From assembly GCA_963678705.1 (NCBI GenBank), contig OY783203.1, positions 39,680,347 to 39,744,346 on the forward strand: a stretch of DNA of 64,000 nt, written 5' to 3'. The position numbers and the translations under genes were made by a program. This stretch comes from Panorpa germanica (lineage: Eukaryota > Arthropoda > Insecta > Mecoptera > Panorpidae). Shown piece by piece: positions 24,506 to 37,480 of the stretch. The notes under the pieces were generated by a model. It was not told where the DNA came from. It did no database searches and worked only from the letters and a program-made list of their open reading frames with translations. The first letter of the stretch is position 1; every line of letters starts with the position of its first letter.

Positions 24506-25252
24506 ATTGCAGAAAGTTAAATTCAAACTCTCAAAATATGCGACCTAATATGCAGTAGTAGTATGAAGTACTTACGAGCACAATCCTAAAAATGGCGGAC
24601 AATTCTCAATAACAAACTAGCGCATCCCGTTACAGTTCGCTTCAGTTCGCTTAGCGACAGTGGGGCGTTCAACATCATTTAACACAACAATTATTCTATT
24701 TGCACTTGTAATAATATAAGTTATTACTTGGTCAGTTAAATATTTCTTTAACCTCTCAGATAAATTAACCCCTCTTAAATGGTCTTTATTAAAATGTCCT
24801 CGAATCAAGAATGTATACTTCAATTACAGCAACATAATAAATAAAAGACTCATTTCAATTGGTCAGTTGTGCTTGTGCTTTATGAAAAATGTACATTAAT
24901 AATCATTTATTTTATAGCTTTTTTTTATTTATAATATGTGAGTGTTTACTACCAATAGCATTATCTTATTTATTACATACTGATTTACATATATATTGTT
25001 CTAAATTCGACAGTGTGTGTTCCTGACCAAGGTTCAATTGATTGTACAGTAACATGGGTCGTCTCTTCTTGTTACTTTTGTGCACACATACTTAATAAAC
25101 AACTATATTTTACCTAAATATTACATTTCTTTTATATTTCAATTAGTAATTTCTTTATTTAGCATTTATATTTTAACAGTTAATGCACCTTAAAAACCGG
25201 ATCTGCGGTTCCACTAACACGGGTTTATGTTTGGTTGGAGTTAGACCTGAAT
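24506..25252. other. Spacer between two inverted family B MITEs
   Basis: Unique AT-rich sequence with a short GC-richer patch (about 24,590-24,680). The 68-codon minus-strand frame at 24,617-24,823 resembles no known protein. Confidence 0.5.
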
Positions 25253-25875
25253 GGACTTGTGCCCTATGTCTTAATTTCTATAAAAGTGTACTATATATTG
25301 ATAAAGTTTGTTACTAGAACCTCACATGTTCAATTATTTTTTAATAACTCCTTATATGTTAGGAGATATTAACAATTAAAAAAGTCATTTTGTCTCTTTC
25401 ATTATTAAAGGGATTCAACGTTGTACACATTTCAAATGCATGTGACATCATAACCGTTACCAACCTTACAGCTCATAAATCTCTGCTATATGTATTTATA
25501 AATCAAAATATCAAATATTATTTACAGCTATTTCAAGGAACAATCAAATCTCAATATTATGTCTGCCTTAGCAGGGTTAAGTAAAATAAAAATCTATTAT
25601 TCTTTGACTTGATTTGATTATTTGACTACCAACAGCTACAGAACATTACCACAGCACTGACCTACTCAACAAATAACTGACGTTAAAATGCATTTCACGT
25701 CATACAGATATGGCCGACCATTTCTAGCACTAAAACTACAATTCAAATTTTTAATTACTATATCTCCGTCAACATTTAGATATTTAATAAAATAGACACG
25801 CCAATACACATTTATTAACATCAATTTCAATCAACAATTGAAAAATCGACCACTAAAAAATGAGGACACAAGCCC
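25253..25875 (-). mobile_element. MITE family B, 623 bp (right member, inverted)
   Basis: The inverse of the element at 23,831: it begins GGACTTGTGCCCTATGTC and ends ATGAGGACACAAGCCC. Several internal blocks align in reverse order (TTAATTTCTATAAAAGTGTAC, TTGATAAAGTTTGTTACTAG, CAAATAACTGACGT). It is shorter than its partner through small internal deletions. Confidence 0.88.
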
Positions 25876-27097
25876 ATTAACCCTTAAAGGCCCACGTTTA
25901 GAATCTAAATAGATTCAAGTAATGTTCAACTTTTATTGAACAAAAAACTTTTCTTTTTGGCCTCATAGACCAGGAGTGAGCAGACTTTTGTAAGTATTCG
26001 TCTCTCAATTTTCATTTGATAGTAAATATGGTTTTTTAAATCTCTCACTAAATTTCATCCTATGTTTTTTAGGCTTATAGACTCCGCTCTGGACATCCGG
26101 TGGAACCGGTGAAGAGCAATTAATTTTTAAATTTTTAAATTATTTTATATTTCCTAGAATATCGTATGGTATTCTTTTCTGCTTGTAATAATATTATTAG
26201 TTTTCAGATAAATATGTAAATTATTGAATATTTATGCAAATATATAAAAACATATTTAATATTCAATTATATAAAACGAGAACACTTTTGTAATTGGATA
26301 TAAAAATTTTCCAGGAAATATACACTGCGTACTAAAAGTTTCTAAGATCTGGCGAGATTGAAACCAAACCGGAATGTTTTGACGCCTATGACGCATAATA
26401 AACTATCATAGCAAGAGAATGTCTTTGTTTTGATCTGTCTCTATTTGTCAGTCAATATTTTCAATTTATTTTTATTTAATTTATTTAAATGTAATACACA
26501 TTCTGAATTGTTTAGTACGAATTATGATTTTAAACAGTGTCTATATCAGGAAGTTGAAGCCTATCATGTATGTTGTGTTTCTTAAACAGTAGATAGATTC
26601 AAAGAAATCGATTTGGATCGTCAGTTAAATTTTTGTAAATATTAAGTTCGACAATTTATTGTACCATAGAGACACTATAGTCCAACTTCTAAAGTTGTTG
26701 GTTTCAGCAATGACTTGGTCCTTTGATGAAATTTTTCACTTCATATTTGGAAACAAGAAAAGATCGTAAAAAGCGAAATCTGTTGTGTACTTTATGTAAT
26801 TTTACAAAAAAAACATAGCAACAAACGTACAAAAAAAAATTGATTTTTTTTTCTAATAAAAACACATATTGACTAATTAGAGAGAACCCCTGCACTTCAA
26901 AACATGGCAACCACACTTACACATTGTAGATCTAGAAGAATGAAATAAGTGTGGTCTTAGAACTAGTGGGCCAGTCACCATTTTATTTTATCTTAATCGA
27001 TTGCAACCATTTCTAATCCACTGAACCACCTCAATAGATTATAGTTTCAAACTTTCTCTAAATTAAAATCTAAAATAAAAATCGGAACTATAATTTG
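25876..27097. other. AT-rich spacer
   Basis: No gene seen. The 70-codon minus-strand frame at 26,704-26,916 has no recognisable features beyond hydrophobic stretches. Confidence 0.5.
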
Positions 27098-27329
27098 ACT
27101 ATAGTCCAAATTACGATAGTTCGGCGGCGACTTATACTTAAAAATGGTTATAAGAGCAGTATAAATCTATAATTCGATAATGAATTTTATCTTATTCGTT
27201 TCTATATACATTATAGAAAAATAAGTGAGTCAGTGCTTTTTAGTTATATCGGCAGTTTATACCCCACAACTTAAGATTACTTGCTTTAAGTATGAGTCGC
27301 CGCCGAACTCTCGTAATTTGAACTATAGT
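27098..27329 (+). mobile_element. MITE family C, 232 bp, mariner-like ends
   Basis: Inverted ends: ACTATAGTCCAAATTACGAT on the left and the inverse of ACTATAGTTCAAATTACGAG on the right, each followed inward by GTTCGGCGGCGACTYATACTTAAA. A TA target duplication is possible inside the CTATAG end. A second copy lacking its left end is at 39,395-39,578. Confidence 0.85.
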
Positions 27330-30300
27330 AATAAATTTGTAAAATAAGAAATTTATAAATGCTTAAGATTGTGTCATAATTAATTTTAAAAAATACATCC
27401 ATTATCATTTTTTATCTACCGTTTTGAAAGTATATGATTTATCATTTTAAGTTTTACTTAGAGGCTCTTGAAAAACATATTTAGCATTCCATGATTTTGC
27501 TAGATAAAAGTACTTCGGGTATTTTTGTGCGCAAACCAACCATCCGCACGCTTCAACATAAATGATAAATGTATGGTATGACGACAAATGTCTTAATTTG
27601 GATAATTTTATCATCATTATCGTGATATCATGATTTTTAAATGTGATATTCAACATTAACCAGACAAAACAAATGTTCAATAACGACAACGACTGCTTAA
27701 TTGATGACAATACATTTCGAAATAAAATATATTCAAAACACCAACTGTTCAAAAATTAAAATATTTTATAATATATATTTGTTAATTGTTGCTAAATAGT
27801 TATTATTAGTAATAATTAAAATTATTATAACGTTATGCTAGACATTGCTTTTATTTGATATTGTTTTACTCGAATTACAACTCGTATCATTTGTATTATT
27901 CATTATTAAGGTAGTTGTGCAGCCAATGAGACCATCATTTTCTACTAACAAAAGGGTTTTCAACCATAAGAAAAAATGTATAACCCTGTTTTTACAATTT
28001 CCCGCTCTTTTTAACTTCCGGTATATTGCAGTAATTTCTGTATAGGTTTGCAAAATGAATGAAGTCGCCTATGATAAGCGTTCACAGACTAGCACGGAAA
28101 GCAGTAAACGCATTATGTTTAATTAATGAAACTAGGTATTAATGGTATCTTGTACATATATGTTTACTATTGGCACAAACAGCTTTTTGAACCAACGGAA
28201 ACGCGGCTGATGGCTGGCTGAATGCATTTATACGAGCAAATATGACGATACCACTTACGCTTCCCTTCTATCCTACGTTTCATTCATTATACATGTTATA
28301 TATCATATAATATCATATATTATATTTAATAAAATTATTTTTATGTCTTTATTTTTTACGAAATGTTACTTTAGTTTGACAAATTTTAGGTTATAAACTC
28401 ATTCGATAAAAAAGAACTTTAATAGTCGAAGATCTCCGAAATTTTAAAAATGAATAGTGTAACATGTACTTGCTGGCTTGAATGATACTAGCCTAGACTA
28501 CCCTCTATGGTCTGTTTCATAAAAATCTAATAATTTGTTCAGCAAAAAAATTATGACAAACAAAATACAACGTACATAAATATTTCTTTTAAACATGTTT
28601 TTTCTATTAGTTGAAACTTCCATTGGAATCATTTACTTTGTTTATAAGCAAGAAAAAAAAATATAGTTTAAAATCTAAATCCCCAAAATATATAACTTAC
28701 GTAAACAATAATAGTTTTTCCCAAATATTGGATCAGCATTTATGCTGTATGTCTTTTTTATAACCGATTTATTTTAAAAACTACATAACTAAATCCGTCG
28801 ATTAATAACCTTGTAAGTCTTATATATCATTATATTTTATTAATTAAAATAAAATAATAGCAGTTATGCAAAAAATGAATTTTAAATAATATTATATAAT
28901 TCATCAAAAATCTAAACAAATAATTTATTTAAAAATATAAATGATTTGTGGTAATGCCTTAGCGCAAATATGTCAACAATATCATAAACAATAATAACAT
29001 TAGCAAACTTGTAAACAAATTTAAAAAAAATCATAATCAATTAGTGAACTATTAATGTTTACATTATCTGAATAAAAAGGCATTTTTATGACATAAACAA
29101 CACAAAACAATGCTCTACATATATGATAATAATTTATATGTAATTTATAAAAAATAAAAAAAATATATAATAAATATATAAAATATATAATAATAAATTA
29201 AAATACAACCATTAGTGAAAATAAAGATAAATATAAGACCAAAACGAACGGCCTTGAACCTAATATAAGCAAAGTCAAATATTTTGTAAAAAATATATAT
29301 ATACATTTTGCAAACATATAAATTATCTATTTAAAAAAAGAGTAAAACAAATCAATAGTGTTTAACATTAAATTAGAATTACAATTTAATAAGTCAACTT
29401 GATAACCAGATGGCAACAGACAGGTTTTGTTATTGCAAAAAAATGAAAATATGTAATTACATTTTATTCTTATTTTAATTTAAAAAAAACTGTGAACAAG
29501 TGCCATTAAAATATTAATCAACAAAAAAATATTTGAGTTTTTTTTCTTATGCAAAAATATATGAAACAATTATATTTGGCAATTAGGTTGACCCAGTTAA
29601 TTATCAGGCTGTAAAATCAAAATTTAACTCTCTAAGATAATTATCATTTTATTTTTCACATAAGAACACGAATATATTCCAATTATGCTCTAACAAATAA
29701 TACTAAGTATGTAGTAAAATTAGTGCTTGATAAAATTTGATATAGTTTGCGTATTACAAAAATTTCCATGAGGTCAGAAAACAAATTCTTTTCAAATAAA
29801 AAATGTATTTATATTACATGATATACATATGTGCATACATACATAGACAATACACTTCATATAATCAAAAAAAAATTACATACCATTAACTAGTTGTTTC
29901 TAAGATGTAACTTAAAAATTAACTCACTTAATGATGCTAAGTTAAATAATACATATTATTAAAGGCAATAAATCAAAATTAAAACACTTGACAATAAGGT
30001 GTCACAAATTATAAGACAATTTAATAAGAATCTATCAAATGTAGCGTATCTCTACTATCGCACTAATGTTCAATCTGGTTTATGCTATCTTCAACATGGC
30101 GAAATTAAAATGTTGTAAACTTGATGGGAGTGACACCTATATTACAATTTGGCGTTTTTATTTTAATTATTACTATAGCGGGGTTTTTAAATTAATTAAC
30201 AACCGCACAATTACTGTCGCATATTTCGTTATAAAATTATTAACGTTGCTTGGGAATAATTTAATCAACAAATTATTAAATGAATTATCCACTTCAAGAC

Positions 30301-30894
30301 AAAATAAACAAATGTATGAATACTATTTATTCCATATTACCGGTATACAATAGTCAATAGTAAATATTCACCTTTAAGTTTACTATAGTTTAAATTGAAC
30401 TTTATAACAATAATTAACTTTACCTCTAAAACTTAGGATTAATAAAAACTAAGTTTAAAAAGAATTTCAAAATATAGTTTTGCTCTTCATTTTAACAGTT
30501 GGCAGAATTGTTTCACGAATTACTTCACATTACTAAGTATCCTGTTTTTGACTATTTTACAACCATTTATAACACACAAAAAAAATTATGTGAAATAAAT
30601 TGACAAGTAAACATCAGTTAATTGTTACCTAATTTTTTTTAAATCTAGATATAATAAATTGTGTGACTAAAAGTTTTTTAAAAAAATCTTGTTTTCAAGA
30701 AGAAAGTAAAATAATAAAACCAACAATTAAACTTTATATCCAACATACTTATACAACTTATTTAATATATTTCTATAGAGTTTACCATGCTATTATTAAA
30801 TTAAATGTTATTGTTGCGTCATTTGAACAGTGATATATTTACCTATTTATTGTTTTGTTTTTGATAATGACATATGTAATGTAAACATTTCAAA
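27330..30894. other. Long AT-rich spacer, Rab39 upstream region
   Basis: No gene seen. The plus-strand frame at 30,066-30,353 (95 codons) has no homologue I recognise and a Lys/Asn/Ile-rich composition expected by chance at this GC. The Rab39 promoter should lie in the last few hundred bases; no TATA or Inr element stands out. Confidence 0.5.
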
Positions 30895-32097
30895 ATGGTA
30901 GAACCTATTTTTGATTATCAATTTCGATTAATTTTAATAGGAGACAGTACAGTTGGTAAAAGTTCGTTATTAAAATATTTTACAGACGGAAAATTCGCAG
31001 AGGTATGTACTATGTCTTAATAACACTTACATACAAAATATATTGAACATGACTAAGTGTTTTTCATTGATTGAAAAACAGTTCTTCATATCTACAAACA
31101 TTAAGATGATTAAGAGCAATCAACATACTACCAAGTATTATGATTATGACCATTGTGAAATAACATGAAGCTCTGTACTATTAATAATTACGTACTTATT
31201 CAACAAATGTCATTGAAAAACAAACCCGTTGCAAATCACCATTTTTATTATACGTGCATAATTAGATAAATGTTTTTATATCTATTTTACAAATAGCTTT
31301 CCCTAGATTGCAAAATTGTACCTATATTAAAAACTAAAGAAAATATTATTAAGGGGTCTGGTTTCGTGGATTCGTATTCGAAATGTAAAAACATAAATAA
31401 GTATAAAATGTTTAATAAATAAACTGCATTACAATAATTTGTTTAAATTATGTTTGACAATTTTAATTTTACTTGGCACTACTATGTTTATATCGTATGT
31501 TTTATTACTAGGTATAACAATATTATAACATCTGTGTTTTTGTTTTAGTTGTCTGATCCAACTGTAGGAGTTGATTTTTTTGCACGGTTAATAGAAGTTA
31601 AAGATGGAACGAGGATAAAACTTCAACTATGGGATACAGCCGGACAAGAACGTTTCCGATCTATAACAAAATCTTATTATCGCAATTCTGTTGGAGCTCT
31701 ACTAGTCTACGATGTATGTAATCGCTCAAGTTTTGAACATATTCCGCTATGGATGATGGAAGCCAAAAGACACATTGAACCACACAGACCAGTTTTCGCT
31801 CTAGTTGGTTGTAAGCTTGATTTGGTAAATAATGGAGGACGGAGAGAGGTTTCACGAGAAGAAGCTGTCGCTTTTGCTGACCAAAATGGTTTGCATCATG
31901 TAGAAACATCAGCAAGAACTGGACTGAACGTAGAAGAAGCTTTCAATGTTGTAACGCAGGAAGTCTACAATCGAATTCAAATTGGAGAATATAAGGTTGA
32001 AGATGGTTGGGACGGGATTAAAACAGGTTTTGCTAGACCTAACAGCTTAGATTTTAACCTTGTCGAAGCAGAACCTGCCAAATCTCCTTGTTGTTAG
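30895..32097 (+). CDS. Rab39: Rab39 small GTPase
   Basis: Two exons (30,895-31,002 and 31,549-32,097) joined in phase 0 give 218 aa. The start MVEPIFDYQFRLILIGDS matches insect Rab39. GTPase motifs: P-loop GDSTVGKS (16-23), switch I Thr41 in SDPTVGVDFF, switch II WDTAGQE (64-70), a GCKLD guanine-binding motif as usual in Rab39 instead of NKxD, and ETSA. The C-terminus is SPCC, giving the two cysteines for geranylgeranylation. Rab39 acts on endosome and lysosome traffic and autophagy. The tail KVEDGWDGIKTGF and RPNSLDFNLVEAEP is diagnostic of the subfamily. The gene stands alone, with more than 3 kb of non-coding sequence on the left and 11 kb on the right. No damage. Confidence 0.98.
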
Positions 32098-35000
32098 ATT
32101 TTATTCATGTATCCTTAAGATTTTAACTGAAACCATTAAAACCGATTTTTAATTGAACTTTCAATTTAAAGCAATGTGTAGGAGTCACATTGAATTTTAT
32201 AATGGAAATGTATGATTTTAAGTACATTCAACTGAATTTTTACATAAAACTGATGTTCAAACAGAATAAAAAATGATAGTGAAAACATTGTTACTAAAGA
32301 AATTATACTTTTTATAATACTGTAATTCTGGTATCTTGTATATTTTATCAATATTACTTTGTTGTTCTATAACAACTTCATTTAAGTTAAAAATGTATAT
32401 TAGGAATATTTTAATTTTTATATTAATTTAAAAAACATTTTTAGTATATAACATGCATGAGTTATTTCATTTAGTAAGTTGTAAACTTTAAAAGATATTG
32501 TATATAAGGTTATCAGTAACCTATATTTATATTACGTATATATTGTATTATATTTGTAGAATAAAAGTTGATCTATGTGACAGGCACTTTTTATGTGAGT
32601 TATTAATCAGACATATTTAAAAAAACAAATCAAAAGTTTTAGGAAATGTGTGGGTTTCCCTGGCTGCATAACATTAATTTGTTAGTTAAAAGCTATAAGC
32701 TAATCTCGATCGGGCGTCCTTTCATTAATATTTTTATGTAAAGGATTTTAGTTATTTAGGTAAATTTATATTAAATAATAAAATAGACTTTTTTTTTTAC
32801 TTTAGTTCCAACTTGAAAAATTTGGTACGAGTTATATATAACACATTTAAATTTTCTTTTGTAAACATATTTACAGACTGATTTTTTTTTTGATTACAAC
32901 AATATCTAATTGTGGTGCATTACTAACAACGATTTTATATAAAAATCAGCATATGATCCTTCAAACTGTTGAAATAATTTTAATCATTTAACAATTATTT
33001 TAAATAAAGGACAAAAACTCGATGTATTTTAAAAAATATTCTATTTCTAAATTATTCACTTATTAATATTATTAAATTAATTCCTCACACATTATAATAT
33101 AAATAGGTTGCAGCAAAATATTTAATTTTTTATATTTGTATAGCGATTTACATATTTCAAAATAACTAGTGGATAAATTATTCATAAGGTAGCATAAAGA
33201 ATTTCTTTAGATTATATAAGAAAATTAAACTTATAGCAAGAAGAAAAAACAATTCATAAGAAAATATTGCTTATATAAGTTTTTGAAATGTTATTTAATA
33301 TTAAATGGAGATTTATCTATATATGTTTCTTAAATAATATATTTGCGATTTGTAAACTACTCTTTCTAAACCAAATTGTATATTTTAAAATATCTAGTCA
33401 TAGATAAAACTATAATGAATGAATTTAAAAAAAAAAAAAACTACCTGAAAAGTACTGTATAATACTTTAAGAAATATTTTCTTTTGAAATCTTTATTTTA
33501 GTTTTATATGGATATATTCCTTCTAAACACAAAAAATAAATGTTACAAACAAATGTATTATTTATGTACAATAATTTACAAATATGTTTCATATTTTTAA
33601 ATACCATTGACAACATTTTTAAAATTAATTATTACCGTCGGCCACTATAAAGTTTTTGTGATCTTTTATATGTCTCAACCTAGTTAAATATATATTATTA
33701 CTGGTTCGGGGAAATCGAATTGAATTTGAAAATAGTGGCTTCGACGTTGTTGTTTAATGCGCTGTATGTAAACATAGATTTTATGTAATATATATATACA
33801 ATAATTACATAAATAACGTAAATATTTTTACATAAATAGACGAAAATTTTACATTAAATTTTGATGTAAAATATGCGTAACTGTGTTTAGCGGGCTGTAA
33901 TTACAATTACAAAACTTTAAGGATTAAGGTAATAATAGATTTTAACTTTGAAAAAGGTAACCAATAACTTATTGAGGATAGTTGGTGATCAAAGAAACTA
34001 TAAATAATATTATAATAAAAATTATGTAATAGGGAAGATGCGTGTATTTAAAGGAAAATTAATTGTCATTGAAAATATTCATATCTGAACAATTTGAATT
34101 TAAAAAATGTATTTTATATCAAAAATTATTTAGAAATACAATGAATAGATTCCAATTTTACAAGTCCTGACCAGAATATCATATTTTTAGTTGTACATAG
34201 AAACATAAAACAATTATAGAAATAAGTTATTTAATATAATGGTACTCCGGAGTTGGAATCTCAATTGTATCTGAAACAGCGTGTTTGTTTCGTACAATTA
34301 ATTGCTTTGTGTCCTATTTTTTAAATAGAATATTTTGATTTTTTTAAAAAGACATTCATTATTTTAAAAATATTATTAAAAATAAAAGATTTTTAAAAAA
34401 TGTAGTAATATATTCGAAATTAATTTCTTCGGGCCAAATCTCATTACCATCAGCTATTATGTTGGGATATATCACGGGATGTGTTGCTTTGCTAAAGTAT
34501 TTTTTTACCTTATTATATATAACAAAACAAACTAAATTAATATTCAAATTATAAACTGTAGTACGTGTAACATTAATGGAAATATAAATGGAACATAAAA
34601 TTTATGACTTTCTTGCAAAATATTATTAAGTTTCTTATGACAAAGAAGTTACGCAAATTTTTATCTTGATACTTTTATTAGTAAATAACAAAATGTCATC
34701 ATTTAAAAAACAATTAAAAAATATTATAAATGGGTACAATACAGACAAAAATGATTGTCCTCCCTCCAGAAATAGCCCCAGCAAGTACAGTTTAAGAGAA
34801 TTTAACATAAAAGACACAACGCAATTGATATAATCCAAATAATATAATAAATTACTATTTATTAAACAGCGATTCTCTCATATGGCAAAAATGGTCTAGA
34901 CACCTAAGAAGTCTCTCAAATCAATAAACAAACAATCTGCCATAAGTACAAATTTTATTTTGCAGATATAATGTCCTTATAAAATTGGCCTAGTCATTAT

Positions 35001-35874
35001 AGCTAACCGATCTATAAAAATAATTTTGTTAATATATTCGATGATCTGGTCAGTTCAATTGTTTTAAATCCGTTAAAAGCTATATAATATAATCTGGTAA
35101 ACTCAAACCGTAAATATTACATAACAAAATTTATGTTACGATATTCCCAATGACTATTATTTCTACTTCCATCTTCACTATTACGATAAAACAAAATATT
35201 TAGGTTGGAATAGGTAAACCCTGATTTTTATTGGCGCTAAAATAAAAAAAGTCTTAGATATAAAACCAAAGTTTATCATTTTTTAAATATTTTATTCTGA
35301 TAATGCTCATTTACAATATCATCTGTGGTCCAGGGCGCACGATCGAAATCAGTTCTCTCTCATTACATAAATTAAGTGAATTATTGAATGTTTTCACGAG
35401 ATGGTATTGATTCGTTTTTACAAAATGAAAATGGAACCATTTATTTACACAGTAAAGTCTAATTTAACAGAAAATGTAATAAAGTTAGAACCCAGTGACA
35501 TTTTACAATTTGAAATGAATTAATAAAATAATTAATTAAAGTTTTTGGAGATTGCGTTGTACGTATACTGCTGAGATGTGTGGTTCTTGATATAAATTGT
35601 GATTAATATATAATGGAAATAAACATTTTAAAATTTCAACTGGTTATTTCTATTTTTTTTTAGTTTAATTTATTTAAGGTCCCTTCACCGACGACCTCCT
35701 ACTACGTATTATTTGTATGGTTTTTATTTTTATATTGGGGTATATCGGAAGTTAGTTAATAAAAAATCTTTTTTATTATTTAATTTTCTAAAAGTCGGCC
35801 CTAAGGCCTATATCCCACTGAGTAATTCTTGCCTATATCCCTCTGAGTAAATATTAATCATAAGAACATACACC
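32098..35874. other. Rab39 3' flank and AT-rich spacer
   Basis: No gene seen on either strand. The frames at 34,359-34,547 and 34,635-34,838 (minus) look like chance frames. Confidence 0.5.
32560..32565 (+). terminator. Candidate poly(A) signal of Rab39
   Basis: AATAAA about 460 bp after the stop codon; an earlier AATAAA near 32,264 is an alternative. Confidence 0.45.
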
Positions 35875-35965
35875 CACTGGGATTTTAATTCCACGCGTAT
35901 TAGTATATGGAATTAAAAGCTTGAGGAAAAAAACCGCGTGAAATTATTCCGCAGTGAGATCTAGG
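35875..35965. repeat. Dispersed repeat shared with 44.3 kb
   Basis: TTAGTATATGGAATTAAAAGC, then GGAAAAAAACCGCGTG and AATTATTCC..CA, recur at about 44,330-44,392 with the same spacing. It is probably the end of a transposon family, but no second end was identified. Confidence 0.6.
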
Positions 35966-36879
35966 TCTAAGGTGGCTATTTTCGGAGTCCCACATTTACG
36001 TATATATATATACATATATATATATACATATCCCATTTTTTAAATTTAAAATTTTTAAATTATATATTTTACTTTGACGGCTTGTAAATGTTTCATTTAC
36101 AAAACTCAGTGTAGAGAGAGGCTTACACCTAGCAGAGAGCTGTTTAAAATTTGAGTTCAATCGCATGAGAATTTCTTTAGTTATCTTGCACATTGCCTGC
36201 TAAATGCAAAACATGAATGTTACCTTAATTTCATGTAATATTCTACTTAAGCAAAACCTATTAATATTTAATCTAAAAGGGCCTTCTTTTATACTATTTT
36301 AAAAATATTTAATCCTAAATAGCTCCAAAAAGGCATATTTATTTTAAAAGTGGTAAAATAAGTCACATTACGATATTTATTAGATAACATTGTTTACGTA
36401 ACATGTAATTTTTGTTATATATAATAATAATAATGCACGTAACGGTGTTTGATGGGTGTCTGGGTTGGAAAGAGGGCTAGACAAACGTCATTCAACTTTC
36501 CGTAACTTTATATTAAGGGTTGTCTTTTACAGTCCCATAAATATGCTAATTTTTACAATTACAACATAATAGATTGTATTTTAAGATATGTATGTGTCTT
36601 GTACAAAAAGAAAAAGTTTAGAATTTTAGAATTTTTTAATCATTTTTCGTTTATTTATTTGATTGATTTTGACATTAATGTTAAAGGTCAAGGTCGTTTG
36701 TACCAACATAATATATGTATCAACATGTTCATTGTAGCATGAAAATATACAAGATTACGTAGCATAAAGTACGCTTTGGTGTGCTTGTAGGCTTGTGAAT
36801 ACTACATCAACATCTACGCCTACGCGATTAGATCCTTTTTTGCAAGACATTCATTATTCGGTTCTTGATCTAATATAAA
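35966..36879. other. AT-rich spacer with a short TA repeat
   Basis: A TATA/CATA microsatellite lies at about 35,999-36,030. The block at 36,215-36,345 weakly resembles 41,270-41,430 (TTCTACTTAAGCAAAACCT against TTTTACTTAAGCGAAACCT, then AAAGGGCYTCTT). No gene seen. Confidence 0.45.
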
Positions 36880-37480
36880 CCATACCAGTTTGGGGGAGGG
36901 TTTTAAGTCTGCGTGTCAAATACCTGAACGCTTTTATATGGAATATTTCCACCCCCGCACATTTCGGATGGTGTGTAGTGTCTATCCGCGCATGACGTCA
37001 CAATATCTGGATCAATATCGCGCCAGTCCAGTCCGTGCTCATACTAAAGACGTCTCCTTTTTCAAATCTTCAGTGTCTGTGTTTCACAACAGTAATCGTG
37101 AAGACTACTAGTTCGTCCTGCGTCTAAATAACATTTATTGCCGCGTGTGATAAAAAACATTATAATTATAATTGAGTGAAAGTGATTAGAAACTGTATCA
37201 ACCCCTAGGATCAGGGTAGTTAATAATTATAGCCCATGCGGTGAAGAAAAACGAATGAATGAAGAAGGGCGCCCATGTGTGGGTTAGGATTTAGAACAAG
37301 AAATAGTCCATCTCAGAAGACGTCTTTACGGTGGGGTGATTGTTGTCCATCAAACAATTTTATAAATTGGGTCCTCGTGAATTACGCGAATCGCTTAAAT
37401 CAGCACGTGCTAGCACGAGGCCCACCACTCTCTGGAAAGACTGACCAAATAATACACGTAGAGTAGAGCCTGAACACCTA
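36880..37480 (+). promoter_or_regulatory. GC-richer block, candidate promoter and 5' UTR exon of ChT
   Basis: This stretch is clearly richer in G, C and CpG than the flanks (GCGCATGACGTCAC, ATATCGCGCCAGTCCAGTCC, AAGACGTCTCC). It contains a perfect CRE-like TGACGTCA at about 36,993 and a second ACGTC nearby. The ChT coding exon at 43,145 is preceded by an acceptor (CTCTGTCAG at 43,137), so at least one 5' non-coding exon must lie upstream on the plus strand, and this is the best candidate. The short open frames in it do not resemble any protein. No RNA evidence. Confidence 0.35.

Noticed and set aside
24617-24823. 68-codon minus-strand frame between the family B MITEs
   Set aside because: No homology recognised; a chance frame in a GC-richer patch.
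30066-30353. 95-codon plus-strand frame upstream of Rab39
   Set aside because: Composition is as expected by chance in AT-rich DNA; no motif, signal peptide or splice sites.
36890-37466. Two plus-strand frames of 63-73 codons as protein genes
   Set aside because: They lie in a GC-rich promoter-like block, have no recognisable motif and no conserved start context.
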